Source of the DNA: Roseivivax isoporae LMG 25204
GTDB taxonomy: Bacteria > Pseudomonadota > Alphaproteobacteria > Rhodobacterales > Rhodobacteraceae
NCBI RefSeq assembly: GCF_000521865.1
Contig: NZ_JAME01000001.1
Span: forward strand, 124,001 to 188,000
Direction of reading: 5' to 3'
Length of the DNA: 64,000 bases
This document shows positions 50,637 through 60,605 of this stretch, one piece after another. Position numbers and translations under genes: made by a program. The notes beneath the pieces are model-generated. The model had not been told where the DNA came from. It worked only from the letters and a program-made list of their open reading frames with translations, and did not search any database. Each line of letters opens with the position of its first letter. Position 1 is the stretch's first letter.

Positions 50637-51494
50637 TCAGTTCACGGTGGTGGCGTTCAGCGCGTCGAGGCTGCGGGCCGCGGCCTCGAAATGTTGGGGA
50701 TGGGTCTCGAGCGCGTCCTCGAGAAGGCCCTTGCCGATCGAGACGTCGCCACGCTTGATCGCCGAGAGCCCGAGCGTGTGCAGAAGCTCCGCGCGTTCGA
50801 CCTGCGTCATCGGGATCACCGGCAGGGCGTAATTGCCCTGCGCGCCGCGCGCGAGCATCAGGTTGTTCTTGGCGGTGAACATGTCGGCATCCTGGCGGAT
50901 CGCGTCCGAGAACAGCCGCTCGGCCTCGGAATAGCTGCCGCGGGTAAGCTTGGAAAAGCCCCAGTTGTTGAGGACGCCCGCGGGCGTGGTCGTCAGACCC
51001 ACCGCGATCTCGTAGAAGCTGTCCGCCTTGGCCCAGTTCTCGGAATAGTCGGCGATCATCGCCTCGAGCCGGTAGCGCTCGAACGTCTCGTGGGTGGGCG
51101 GGATGGCGTTCAGCACCTCCTGCGCGCGGGTCCAGTCGCCGGTGCGGATCAGCGCGTCGGCGAGCGACACGCGGTCGTCGTTGCCGGCCTCGGGGTGCGC
51201 GGCGACGCGCTGCCAGATCGGCACCGCCTCGGTCACCCGCTTCGCGCGCACGAGCGACGTGGCGAGGCCGCGCTGGAATTCCAGGCGCTCGGGTTCGTCC
51301 TGCGCGGATCTTTGGAAGTAGCGCACCGCCTCTTCGGGATCGGCGGCCTTCAGCATCACGTCGTTCAGGCCGGTGCCGTCGATGGCGTTGACGCCCTGGA
51401 AGGCGCGGTCGACTTCTTCTCCGGTGGGGCCGCCGCAGGCGGACAGACCGAATGCGCCCGCGATGCAGGCGACGGCAAGGATGGGGTGGCGCAT
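50637..51494 (-). CDS. tadD: TPR-repeat lipoprotein TadD
   Basis: A 285-residue outer-membrane lipoprotein with lipobox LSAC (Cys20) and about five tetratricopeptide repeats, for example FQRGLATSLVRAKRVTEAVP and GVLNNWGFSKLTRGSYSEAE. TadD helps assemble the secretin in Tad systems (a pilotin-like role). It lies between the shorter TPR lipoprotein and cpaA. The two are similar in plan and may be a tandem pair. Confidence 0.87.
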   Translation of the reverse strand: MRHPILAVACIAGAFGLSACGGPTGEEVDRAFQGVNAIDGTGLNDVMLKAADPEEAVRYFQRSAQDEPERLEFQRGLATSLVRAKRVTEAVPIWQRVAAHPEAGNDDRVSLADALIRTGDWTRAQEVLNAIPPTHETFERYRLEAMIADYSENWAKADSFYEIAVGLTTTPAGVLNNWGFSKLTRGSYSEAERLFSDAIRQDADMFTAKNNLMLARGAQGNYALPVIPMTQVERAELLHTLGLSAIKRGDVSIGKGLLEDALETHPQHFEAAARSLDALNATTVN

Positions 51495-51525
51495 TTGCTG
51501 CGTCCTTCGCTGCTCGCGGCTCGCG

Positions 51526-52086
51526 TCAACCCCCGGTCTGGATCAGGTAGTCCCCGGTGCCTCGTCGCACGAGCCTGTAATCTTCTGCCTCTGCGGCATC
51601 GTACCCGGTATTGTCGAGTTTTGCGAGCGTCAGGCGCAGATTGTCGCGGATTGCGTCACTTCTGCCATTGTCGAGCGCGTAGGCCTTGCGGAAGATCTCG
51701 GAAGCCTCGGCGGTCTTGCCGCGCTCGACGAGCACCACGCCGAGATTGTTCCAGACCGCGGGCGAGGCCGCCTCGGTCTTGACTGCGCGGCGCAGCAGGT
51801 CCTCGGCCTGGTTCAGCCGGCCAAGCGCCAGGTTGGCCGAGCCGATGGCGCTCAGCACCTCGCCGTCGAGCCCGCGGTCGAAGGCCGCCCGCTGGAACGC
51901 CTCGAGCGCCAGTTCGTGTTCGCCCGCGTCCATCAGGCGGTGCCCGACGAGCAGCCCGTCCACGGGCGTGCCGCGCCGGTCGATCGAGGGCGCGAACAGG
52001 CGATCCCCGGATTCGGAGAATTCGTCCCGCGCACAGGCGGCGGCAGCGAGGGCGAGAAGGAAGAGGGCCAGCCGGCTGGGCCGCAT
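51526..52086 (-). CDS. Small TPR lipoprotein (TadD-like)
   Basis: A 186-residue protein. The start at 52086 gives a lipoprotein signal (MRPSRLALFLLALAAAAC, Cys18). Three TPR motifs follow: HELALEAFQRAAFDRGLDGE, NLALGRLNQAEDLLRRA and GVVLVERGKTAEASEIFRKA. It stands between tadC and tadD in the tad locus and is plausibly a second outer-membrane assembly factor. An extension upstream of the start lacks a signal and is rejected. Confidence 0.83.
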   Translation of the reverse strand: MRPSRLALFLLALAAAACARDEFSESGDRLFAPSIDRRGTPVDGLLVGHRLMDAGEHELALEAFQRAAFDRGLDGEVLSAIGSANLALGRLNQAEDLLRRAVKTEAASPAVWNNLGVVLVERGKTAEASEIFRKAYALDNGRSDAIRDNLRLTLAKLDNTGYDAAEAEDYRLVRRGTGDYLIQTGG

Positions 52087-52108
52087 GGGTGGGGTCGTCT
52101 TTCGTCTG

Positions 52109-53077
52109 CTATTGCCCCAGCGACATGATGCCCACCACCGAGGGGCCGACAAGGATGATCAGGAGCGGCGGCACCGTGAGCATCATTGTGGTCAAAGTCA
52201 TCTTGGTCGGCAACTTGTTTGCCTTCTCCTCGGCGCGCATCACGCGCTTGTCACGCATCTCGGACGCGTAGACCCGGAGCGCGTCCGCCACCGAGGTGCC
52301 GAAGGTCGCGGACTGGTTCAGCACGCTAACGAAGGACGACACGTCCTGCACGCCGCAACGCTCGGACATGTCGTTCAGCACCGACGAGCGGTCCTTGCCG
52401 GCCTTCATCTCGTAGCTCACGAGCTGGAACTCGTCGGCGAGGTTCGGGTAGGACGGGCGCAGCTCGCGCGCGAGGCGGACGATCGACTGGTCCATGGACT
52501 GCCCGGCTTCGACGCAGACGAGCATCATGTCGAGCGCGTCGGGAAAGCCGTCCTGGATCTCCTGCGTGCGCTCCTCGACACGGCGCGTGACCCAGTATTT
52601 CGGCGCCATGTAGCCCACGACGCCGGGACCGAGCACGTACATGATCGTCTGCTGCATGGTGGCGGCATCGCCCGAGATGAACAGCATGTAGTAGACGAGG
52701 CCGGCACCGAGGAGCCCGATCGCAAGCGCGAACTGCAGGAAGTAGTAGACCTGCACCGCCTCCTTGCTGCGGTAGCCCGCCTGCAGCAGCTTCAGCCGCA
52801 CGTCCGACAGCTCCTTGGCGTCCTGCGGCTCGAGGAACTGGGCGTAGCGGTTGAGCTTCTCGTTCTTGTTCTTCTCGCGCAGGACCGCGCGCGTCTCCTT
52901 CTCGACGCGGGCGCGCGCGTCGTGCGCGAGCCGGTCGAGCGGATCGGGTTTCGATCCGATCATCAGCGGGATCGCCGCGAGCATCAGCAGCAGACCCAGC
53001 CCCGCGACGGCGATGAGCGGACCGGCCGGGCCCAGCAGGTCGACCAGCAGGACGTTCAGTTGGGACAGGATTTCCAT
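52109..53077 (-). CDS. tadC: Tad pilus inner-membrane platform protein TadC
   Basis: A 322-residue type II secretion F-domain protein. Helices are near the N-terminus (about 20-40), in the middle (LQFALAIGLLGAGLVYYMLF) and at the C-terminus (PLLIILVGPSVVGIMSL). The F domain (about 180-300) has QDGFPDALDMMLVCVEAGQS and FGTSVADALRVYASEMRDKR. With TadB it forms the rotor that couples the ATPase to pilin insertion. Nine bases separate it from tadB. Confidence 0.93.
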   Translation of the reverse strand: MEILSQLNVLLVDLLGPAGPLIAVAGLGLLLMLAAIPLMIGSKPDPLDRLAHDARARVEKETRAVLREKNKNEKLNRYAQFLEPQDAKELSDVRLKLLQAGYRSKEAVQVYYFLQFALAIGLLGAGLVYYMLFISGDAATMQQTIMYVLGPGVVGYMAPKYWVTRRVEERTQEIQDGFPDALDMMLVCVEAGQSMDQSIVRLARELRPSYPNLADEFQLVSYEMKAGKDRSSVLNDMSERCGVQDVSSFVSVLNQSATFGTSVADALRVYASEMRDKRVMRAEEKANKLPTKMTLTTMMLTVPPLLIILVGPSVVGIMSLGQ

Positions 53078-53086
53078 GCCGGAACC

Positions 53087-54049
53087 TCAGACCTTGATGT
53101 TCGTGAGTATCTTCATGACGAAGAGGTTCAGCGTCAGGAGGATGGCGACGACGAAGCAGGCCGGGATGAACAGCGGGTGGTCGATCACCTCGTCGTAGTA
53201 GTGCGGGTCGGTGACCTGGATCACGATGAGCGCACCCACCGGGAAGCCCGACAGGAACTTGCCCGACCATTGCGCCTCGGCGGTGATCGCCTTGACCTTG
53301 CGGAAGAGGCGGAAGCGCGCGCGGATCACCTTGGCGAGGCCCTCGAGGATCTCGGCCAGGTTGCCGCCCGATTGCTGCTGGATCGTCACGGCGACGGCGA
53401 GAAAGCGCAGGTCCTGCATGTCGAGCCGCTCGGCCATGTGCCGCAGCGCCTCGCCGATGTCGCGGCCATAGGCGCTTTCGTCCGCGATGACGCCGAACTC
53501 GGTGGCGAGCGGGTCCTTGATCTCCTTCGACACGATCGAGATCGCGGACGAGAACGGGTGCCCGACCCGGAGGCTGCGCACCATCAGCTCGACCGCGTCC
53601 GGCAGCTGTTCCTCGATCATCGCCAGCCGCTTCTTGGCCTTGAAGTTGATCCAGGCGAAGACGCCGCCGACGCCGAAGCCGACCCCGAGCAGCAGCCGCA
53701 CCGGCAGAGACGCCTCGGTGCCCACGCTGAGGGCCACGAAGGCCGCGACCGACACGGCGACCATCAGCATGATCAGCTGGCGCGGGGTGAAGGCGAGCGC
53801 CGCCTTCTGCGCGCGGTCTGCGAGCAGCGAGTAGAGAGGCACCGACCTGCTGTCGAGATGCTGGTCCATCTCCTTGCGCAGCTTGGCGAGCACCTCGTCC
53901 CGCCGCGAGCCCTTGTCGAGCATCTGCAGGCGGCGGTTCACCTTGGAATTGAGGCTGATCGACTTGCCGAAGGCGACGAGGTAGACGCCCTCCACCAGCA
54001 CGAGCACGCCCACGAAGATCAGGCCGTAGATGATGATTTCGGCGCTCAT
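53087..54049 (-). CDS. tadB: Tad pilus inner-membrane platform protein TadB
   Basis: A 320-residue type II secretion F-domain protein, paralogous to TadC. It has an N-terminal helix (IIYGLIFVGVLVLVEGVYLV) and the F domain (about 140-270) with LPDAVELMVRSLRVGHPFSS, QQQSGGNLAEILEGLAKVIR and RARFRLFRKVKAITAEAQWS. The last part carries two helices (LIVIQVTDPHYYDEVI and PACFVVAILLTLNLFV). It starts 6 bases after cpaF. Confidence 0.93.
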   Translation of the reverse strand: MSAEIIIYGLIFVGVLVLVEGVYLVAFGKSISLNSKVNRRLQMLDKGSRRDEVLAKLRKEMDQHLDSRSVPLYSLLADRAQKAALAFTPRQLIMLMVAVSVAAFVALSVGTEASLPVRLLLGVGFGVGGVFAWINFKAKKRLAMIEEQLPDAVELMVRSLRVGHPFSSAISIVSKEIKDPLATEFGVIADESAYGRDIGEALRHMAERLDMQDLRFLAVAVTIQQQSGGNLAEILEGLAKVIRARFRLFRKVKAITAEAQWSGKFLSGFPVGALIVIQVTDPHYYDEVIDHPLFIPACFVVAILLTLNLFVMKILTNIKV

Positions 54050-54055
54050 GGCAGC

Positions 54056-55504
<1,449 letters not shown>

Positions 55505-55520
55505 GGGTCACTTTTTCCTG

Positions 55521-56783
55521 TTACGCCGCGTCGGCGTCCGAGAGACCGACGCGGTAGAGCGACTGCGCCAGCTTCGCGATCTCGCGGCGCAGCGGGTTCT
55601 TGGCGGCCTGGCTGGCAAGCGGCAGGCCGTGATCGCAGGACTGCGACACCTGCCGCCCTCCGTCGGGGAGCTGCAGGTCGAGCGTGATCCCGAGGCTTTC
55701 GGCCATGCGCTTGGCCCGGCTCTTGCCCTGCAGGTCGGTGAAGCGCGGCGCGCGGTTCAGCACGAAGCGCAGCTTGTCGAACGGCAGGTCCTCCGATTGC
55801 AGCGCGCGCTTGAGACGGATCGTGTTCTGCGCCGAGCGCATGTCGAGCTCGATCAGCGCAAAGAACACCTGCGCGGCGTTCAGGACCGTCTCGGACCAGT
55901 GGACCACCGCCTGCGGCATGTCGACGACGACGAAATCGTAATGCTCGCGCGCGATGTTCAGCAGCTTCTGGACGTCGTCCGGCCCCACCATGTCGAGCGG
56001 CAGCAGGTCGGGCGGCGCGGTCAGCACGTGCAGCTTCTCGTCGAAGATGGCGAGCGCCTGCGCGAAGACCTCGGCATCGACCGATTCGACGTCCGACAGG
56101 AGCTCCATCACGGCCTCGCGCCGCGACAGGTCGAGATAGGTCGAGACCGATCCGAACTGCAGCCCGAGATCGAGCAGGCAGACGCGCGGCGGCTTGTCCT
56201 TGCTGACGGTGGCGAGCTCCCACGCGAGGTTGACGGCAAAGGTGGTGGCGCCGATCCCGCCGGCCATGCCCTGCACGGCGATCACCACGCCGTCGCCGCC
56301 CGAGGTCAGCTTGACCCGGTTGCGCCGGTCGACCGGCGCCGGGGGCTGGGCGCCCTCGGCCACGACCTGCGGCAGCGGGCGGCGCAGCCGGTCGACCGCC
56401 GCGGCCAGCTCGCCCTCGGGCAGGGGATAGGGCACGAACTCGTCCGCGCCGCTGCGCAGGAGCTGGTGCAGCGCCGCGGGGCTCACGTCCTCGGCGATGA
56501 GCACCACCTTGATGCCGCGCGCCCGGGCGGCGGCAATCAGCCGCGCGAGCCGCTCGAGGTCGTGCTCGTCGGTGTCGTCGATGGCGATCGCCACGAATTC
56601 CAGCGTCTCCGCCTCGGGTTGCTGCAGGAAGGTCTCGGCCTCGGAAAAGCCGAGGTCACCCCAGGCCTCGCCTAGGAGCGTCTCCATGTCCTCGATCAGC
56701 AGATCGAAGAGCTGCACGTCGCGGCTGACGGTGCAGGCGCGCAGGGGCGCCTGTTCCGCGGGCTGGGCCATGCTGGTTGCCAT
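55521..56783 (-). CDS. cpaE: Pilus localisation ATPase CpaE/TadZ
   Basis: A 420-residue protein with an N-terminal receiver-like domain (about 25-135, without a clear phosphoacceptor pocket) and a MinD/ParA-type ATPase domain. The deviant Walker A is GMAGGIGATTFAVNLAW (about 173-189) and CLLDLGLQFGSV (about 199-210) is the switch region. TadZ/CpaE places the Tad machine at one pole. It follows the OmpA-like lipoprotein after a 221-base gap with hairpins, so it may also have its own promoter. Confidence 0.92.
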   Translation of the reverse strand: MATSMAQPAEQAPLRACTVSRDVQLFDLLIEDMETLLGEAWGDLGFSEAETFLQQPEAETLEFVAIAIDDTDEHDLERLARLIAAARARGIKVVLIAEDVSPAALHQLLRSGADEFVPYPLPEGELAAAVDRLRRPLPQVVAEGAQPPAPVDRRNRVKLTSGGDGVVIAVQGMAGGIGATTFAVNLAWELATVSKDKPPRVCLLDLGLQFGSVSTYLDLSRREAVMELLSDVESVDAEVFAQALAIFDEKLHVLTAPPDLLPLDMVGPDDVQKLLNIAREHYDFVVVDMPQAVVHWSETVLNAAQVFFALIELDMRSAQNTIRLKRALQSEDLPFDKLRFVLNRAPRFTDLQGKSRAKRMAESLGITLDLQLPDGGRQVSQSCDHGLPLASQAAKNPLRREIAKLAQSLYRVGLSDADAA

Positions 56784-56842
56784 GTGCCTCGAATCCTCTC
56801 GCTTTCTGTCGCGTCGGGTCGGTCGGCCCGCATTGGCCAGAA

Positions 56843-56969
56843 GGGCCGGGCGGGCCGCGATCCGGCCCCGTCGCGCCGGCGCCGCGGGGTGCGGACATGC
56901 CGGGACTTGGAGCGAGAAGTCGCAGCCAAAGGGGGCAACATTTGGACGAAAAAACCGTAATTGTACGGT
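56843..56969. promoter_or_regulatory. Dyads between ompA-like and cpaE genes
   Basis: The 221-base gap (56784-57004) holds a stem GGGCCGG (56843-56849)/CCGGCCC (56862-56868) and, nearer the ompA-like stop, a perfect dyad ACCGTA-ATTG-TACGGT (56954-56969) in an A-rich context. Either an internal promoter/operator for cpaE or an mRNA processing point would fit. Confidence 0.4.
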
Positions 56970-57004
56970 CTCGCCGCACGATCACGCGCGGCGTCGGGCG
57001 CTCT

Positions 57005-57661
57005 CTACTCGGCGGTGAGCGTGCTCGAATCGAGCGTCGATTTCTGCGCGGCGCTCTGCACGTAGTCGCGGTAGACGATGGCGGCATAGCGGCCGTCGAG
57101 CACCTGGCTGTGCGACTGCACGAAACCCGAGACCTCGGTCACGGTGCGCCGGTTGCGCCGCTCGCGGCCCTCGGTGACGATGAGCGGCTGGGTCTCGCCC
57201 TCGGATACCACCGCCTCGAGCCGGTTGAGGTTGACGCCCTGCGTCGACAGGAAATGCACGACCGCCTGCGCGCGGCGCAACCCGAGGGCGCGGTTGTAGG
57301 CTGCCGAACCCACGAGGTCGGTATGCCCGTAGACGCGGAAGCGCACCTCGGGGAACTGCCGGATCCAGTGCGCCTGTTGCGCCAGGACCTGCTGCGCGGT
57401 GGCATCGAGCGCGGCGGAGTTGAAGGCGAAGGTGACGGTGCTCTCGACCTCGGCGGCAAAGCGGCGGGCGAGGCTGTAGGTGTACTGGCGTTCCCCCGAC
57501 ATCACCGCGACGTTGGTCTGCGTCGCGACGCCGAAGTCGTCCGCATCGAAGAGCGATCCCGCCTCGCGGTGGAACTGCGTGTAGACGGGGTCGTGCCCCG
57601 CCTCCTGGCAGCCGGTGACGACCGTCAGGGCGGCCAAGGCGGTGCAGATGCGAAGGGACAT
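57005..57661 (-). CDS. OmpA-family lipoprotein of the Tad locus
   Basis: A 218-residue lipoprotein with lipobox VTGC (Cys18), a short linker, and a C-terminal OmpA-like peptidoglycan-binding domain (about 75-180): VTFAFNSAALDATAQQVLAQ, VRFRVYGHTDLVGSAAYNRA and LGLRRAQAVVHFLSTQGVNL. It sits where CpaD/RcpB is found in many Tad loci and should tether the secretin complex to the cell wall. It starts 11 bases after cpaC. Its last 30 residues (from SQVLDGRYAAIVYRDYV) are outside the domain. Confidence 0.87.
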   Translation of the reverse strand: MSLRICTALAALTVVTGCQEAGHDPVYTQFHREAGSLFDADDFGVATQTNVAVMSGERQYTYSLARRFAAEVESTVTFAFNSAALDATAQQVLAQQAHWIRQFPEVRFRVYGHTDLVGSAAYNRALGLRRAQAVVHFLSTQGVNLNRLEAVVSEGETQPLIVTEGRERRNRRTVTEVSGFVQSHSQVLDGRYAAIVYRDYVQSAAQKSTLDSSTLTAE

Positions 57662-57672
57662 GCGACCGTTCC

Positions 57673-59088
57673 TCAGTCCATCACGTAGCCGTAGGAGCCG
57701 TTGAAGTCCTGCTTGGCGACCTCGCCCACGGCGCCGCGCTGCACGCGCGTGCCGGCCTGGGTGCGGCCGTAGAGAAAGAGGTCCTTCTCGGTCGGCGGGC
57801 GGACGCGGTCGGTCGGCAGGGCCAGCGCCTCGCCGCGCGTGGGCGTGACGAGGTGCGGGGTCACGATGATGACCAGCTCGGACTGCTCGCGGGCATATTC
57901 GGCGCTGCGGAAGAGCGCGCCCAGGACCGGCACGTCGCCGAGCCACGGCACCTGGCCGTTCACGTCGCGGAAGTCGTCCTGCAGGAGTCCGGCGATGGCG
58001 AAGCTCTCGCCGTCGCGCATCTCGACCGTGGTCTGCGCCTCGCGGCGCGAGAAGCCGTCGATCTGAATGTTGCCGAGCGAGACGCCCGAGGTCGGATCGA
58101 TCGACGAGACCGCGGTGCGCAGCTCGAGGTTGATCAGGTCGCCGTCGACCACCCGGGGGACGAAGTTCAGCTCGATCCCGAACGGCTTGAACTCGACCGA
58201 GATGTTGCCCTCGTCCTGGGCCACGGGCACGGGATACTCGCCACCCGCGAGGAACCGCGCCTCCTGGCCGGAGAGGGCGGTGAGGTTGGGCTCGGCCAGC
58301 ATGCGCACGAGGCCCTTCTGCTCGAATGCCTCGAGCAGGATGCCGACCTCGAGGCCGCCCATGTCGAAGCCGAGGATGGCGGCGCCTGCGGTCTCGCCCG
58401 CGGGCGTCACCGGCTGGCCGAGCGCGTTGTCGCCGCTCAGCCAGGTCCCGGTCTCCGACGCGACGCCGAGATCGCCGCCAAGGAGGTCGCCCGCCACCGA
58501 CAGCGACGAGCGCAGCGCCTTCGACACAGAGCGCTGCATCTCGGCGAAACGGACCTTGAGCATCACCTGCTGGACGCCGCCCACGGTCATCAGGTTCGAC
58601 ACCCGCTCGGGCGCGTAGCGCTGGGCGAGGCTCAGCGCGCGGTCGAGCTTCTGCGCCGAGGAGACGGTGCCCGACAGCACGATGCCGTCGTTGGCGGTGC
58701 GGACCTCGATGTTCTCGCCGGGCAGGATCTGCTGCAGGCGCTCCTTGAACTCGGTCACGTCCGCCGCGACGCGCACGTCCACGTTCGAGATGAGCCGGCC
58801 GCTTTCGTCGAGAATCGTCAGGGTGGTGGTGCCGGGCGCCTTGCCCAGGACGTAGATGGTCCGGTCGGACAGCGAGGAGATGTCGGCGATGGCGGCGTTG
58901 GCGATGGACAGCTCGGCGAAGGGGACGTCGCTCTCGACCACCACCGCGCGGTTCATCGGCACGGTCAGCGCGCGTCCCACGGAGCCCTGCACGACGCGCA
59001 GCGTCTCGGCCTGGGCGGGGGCATGCGGAAACGCCATTGCGAGCGCCATCCCCGCGACGGCGGCCCGCAGAAACCTGTCGATGTACAT
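57673..59088 (-). CDS. cpaC: Tad pilus secretin CpaC/RcpA
   Basis: A 471-residue outer-membrane secretin. The start at 59088 gives a signal peptide (MYIDRFLRAAVAGMALAMAF, cut after AQA). The N-terminal RcpA domain (about 30-105), a BON-like segment (VDVRVAADVTEFKERLQQIL, about 107-126) and the secretin domain (about 230-430, with VEFKPFGIELNFVPRVVDGD and VPWLGDVPVLGALFRSAEYA) follow. It makes the ring through which the pilus leaves the cell. A 186-base gap with a strong hairpin separates it from cpaB. Confidence 0.95.
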   Translation of the reverse strand: MYIDRFLRAAVAGMALAMAFPHAPAQAETLRVVQGSVGRALTVPMNRAVVVESDVPFAELSIANAAIADISSLSDRTIYVLGKAPGTTTLTILDESGRLISNVDVRVAADVTEFKERLQQILPGENIEVRTANDGIVLSGTVSSAQKLDRALSLAQRYAPERVSNLMTVGGVQQVMLKVRFAEMQRSVSKALRSSLSVAGDLLGGDLGVASETGTWLSGDNALGQPVTPAGETAGAAILGFDMGGLEVGILLEAFEQKGLVRMLAEPNLTALSGQEARFLAGGEYPVPVAQDEGNISVEFKPFGIELNFVPRVVDGDLINLELRTAVSSIDPTSGVSLGNIQIDGFSRREAQTTVEMRDGESFAIAGLLQDDFRDVNGQVPWLGDVPVLGALFRSAEYAREQSELVIIVTPHLVTPTRGEALALPTDRVRPPTEKDLFLYGRTQAGTRVQRGAVGEVAKQDFNGSYGYVMD

Positions 59089-59219
59089 GTGACCTGCCTT
59101 TCCGATCACGCCTCTGGTGCAGATCTTCCGCCTGCATTGGTCGCAGCCTGTGCGACTTCGGTATTTTTTGCAACAATCAACGCAGTCCGGGCCGGAACTT
59201 ATGTGGATAACCGGCAACA

Positions 59220-59246
59220 GACAGCCCGGCGCCGGGCCGGGCTGTC
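59220..59246. terminator. Strong hairpin between cpaB and cpaC
   Basis: GACAGCCCGGC (59220-59230) and GCCGGGCTGTC (59236-59246) pair perfectly over 11 bases with a 5-base loop, 28 bases beyond the cpaB stop on the minus strand. The U-tract behind it is poor (TGTTGCC), so read-through into cpaC is likely. It may act as a partial terminator or RNase block. Confidence 0.7.
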
Positions 59247-59274
59247 CGTCATCCGCCGTGGCGGCGCGGTGCCG

Positions 59275-60132
59275 TCAGTTCGTGCAGGGGATCGGCAGGT
59301 CGTGCACCTCGGAGCCGCGCCGGGTGCGGATCGTGCAGACCTCGGGTTGTTGCGGCTTGGGGGCCTCCTGGCGTTCGACGATGCCGAGCAGCGCACGCTG
59401 GTCGACTTCCACGACCTCCGCGATGGTGTCGTCCGTCGCCGACATGAGCGACAGCGACAGCCGGCCGGTGGACTGCGCCTGCGCCAGCGCCGCGATCTGC
59501 TGGGGCGTCGCGGCCACGGTCACGGTGCGCGCGATCGTGGTGTCGGTGCTGTCGTAGTTCGCCATCTGGTCGATGGCGATGAGCTCGATCCCCGTCTGGA
59601 TGAGCCGCGTCACGTCGCCCTGCGGCATGCCCGGATCGGAACTGCGCACGCTGCCCGTCCAGTAGACGTCGACGCGGTCGCCCGGCCGCAGGAAGCCCGA
59701 CACGCCCGTCGCGACGTCGACCCGCAGCGCGAAGGCGCGCTGCCCGCGCGACAGGCGCGAGGTCAGCCCGGCATCGCCGCCGGGTTCGCTGACCTTCAGC
59801 GTCATGAGCGCCTCGTTCTTCTCGATCTGGCGCAGCGCCACGCGGCGTGCCTCGCCCTCGGCGGCAAACGGGCGCTCCGCATCGAAATATCCCTCGGGAA
59901 GCACGTCCAGGGGCCAGGCCGTCAGCCGCACGTCCTCGGCCGCGATGGTCTCGCCGTAGGCGATGGCGCGGGTCGCCACGTAGATTTCCTTGACCGGAAC
60001 CGCGTCGGCGGTCTTGGCCCGCTCTTCCTGCAGCGCGGTCTCGTAGGCGCCGATATAGGTGTTGGCCATGTAGACAGCGATGCCCCCCAGCCCGAGGCCG
60101 ACGATCAGCACCAGTCCGAATACCAGTCTCAT
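59275..60132 (-). CDS. cpaB: Tad pilus assembly protein CpaB/RcpC
   Basis: A 285-residue protein with an N-terminal signal-anchor (MRLVFGLVLIVGLGLGGIAV) and a SAF domain (about 48-110: VKEIYVATRAIAYGETIAAE) followed by an RcpC-type beta domain: GVSGFLRPGDRVDVYWTG (about 148-165). A Pro/Gln segment and a Cys pair (EVCTIRTRRGSEVHDLPIPC) close the protein. It helps the secretin and pilus pass the periplasm. It lies after flp1 with a hairpin between. Confidence 0.92.
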   Translation of the reverse strand: MRLVFGLVLIVGLGLGGIAVYMANTYIGAYETALQEERAKTADAVPVKEIYVATRAIAYGETIAAEDVRLTAWPLDVLPEGYFDAERPFAAEGEARRVALRQIEKNEALMTLKVSEPGGDAGLTSRLSRGQRAFALRVDVATGVSGFLRPGDRVDVYWTGSVRSSDPGMPQGDVTRLIQTGIELIAIDQMANYDSTDTTIARTVTVAATPQQIAALAQAQSTGRLSLSLMSATDDTIAEVVEVDQRALLGIVERQEAPKPQQPEVCTIRTRRGSEVHDLPIPCTN

Positions 60133-60160
60133 GGTTCTGGCCCTCCATAAACATCTGCAT

Positions 60161-60186
60161 GCCGGACCGCGTCTGTGCGGGCCGGC
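60161..60186. terminator. Hairpin between flp1 and cpaB
   Basis: GCCGGACCGC (60161-60170) and GCGGGCCGGC (60177-60186) pair with one mismatch around a GTCTGT loop, about 50 bases beyond the flp1 stop on the minus strand. No U-run, so a stability or attenuation element rather than a full stop. Confidence 0.55.
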
Positions 60187-60235
60187 CTCGTCGCGTTACA
60201 CGTCGTCGGGATTTGCGCGCCCCGTCGCGTCCTGT

Positions 60236-60436
60236 TCAGTCGCCAGCTGCCGAGGGCGTGGCGTCCTGCCGTGCGTCGATGCTGGTGGATGCGGTCTCGA
60301 CGAGGTCCATCGTCTGGCCGCCGAGGATCGTGTAGGCCGATATCGCCAGGCCGACGATCGCCGCGGTCAGGACAACCCAGTCCACCGTGACCGCGCCATC
60401 CTGATCCTTCATGAAGGTCGTGATACGTTCAAACAT
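60236..60436 (-). CDS. Flp-type pilin 1
   Basis: A 66-residue prepilin. The leader is MFERITTFMKDQDG, cut after Gly14. Mature residues start AVTVDWVVLTAAIVGLAISA: one hydrophobic helix with the polar tail TMDLVETASTSIDARQDATP. The usual Flp motif has Glu+5/Tyr+6 after the cut, and this protein has Asp+5/Trp+6. The start at 60436 is preferred over an upstream Met, which would add MCRPVQ. It lies between flp2 and cpaB, each junction marked by a hairpin. Confidence 0.88.
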   Translation of the reverse strand: MFERITTFMKDQDGAVTVDWVVLTAAIVGLAISAYTILGGQTMDLVETASTSIDARQDATPSAAGD

Positions 60437-60558
60437 CTGCACTGGCCTGCACACGTGCGACGGACGACTTGCGGCCGTCAGGCTGCCTTGGCCCCGGAGG
60501 GCGATGCGTCATCGCGACCGGGAACGGAAAATCACAAAGTGCCGGAGCTTCAGGCTGC

Positions 60559-60582
60559 GGGAAGGCCGGTGTCGGCCTTCCC
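60559..60582. terminator. Strong hairpin between flp2 and flp1
   Basis: GGGAAGGCCG (60559-60568) and CGGCCTTCCC (60573-60582) pair perfectly over 10 bases with a GTGT loop, 24 bases past the flp2 stop on the minus strand. The U-content behind it is low. It should stabilise the flp2 message and lower flow into the rest of the operon. Confidence 0.75.
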
Positions 60583-60605
60583 GAGGCTGTTCGTGTCTGC
60601 GGCGA

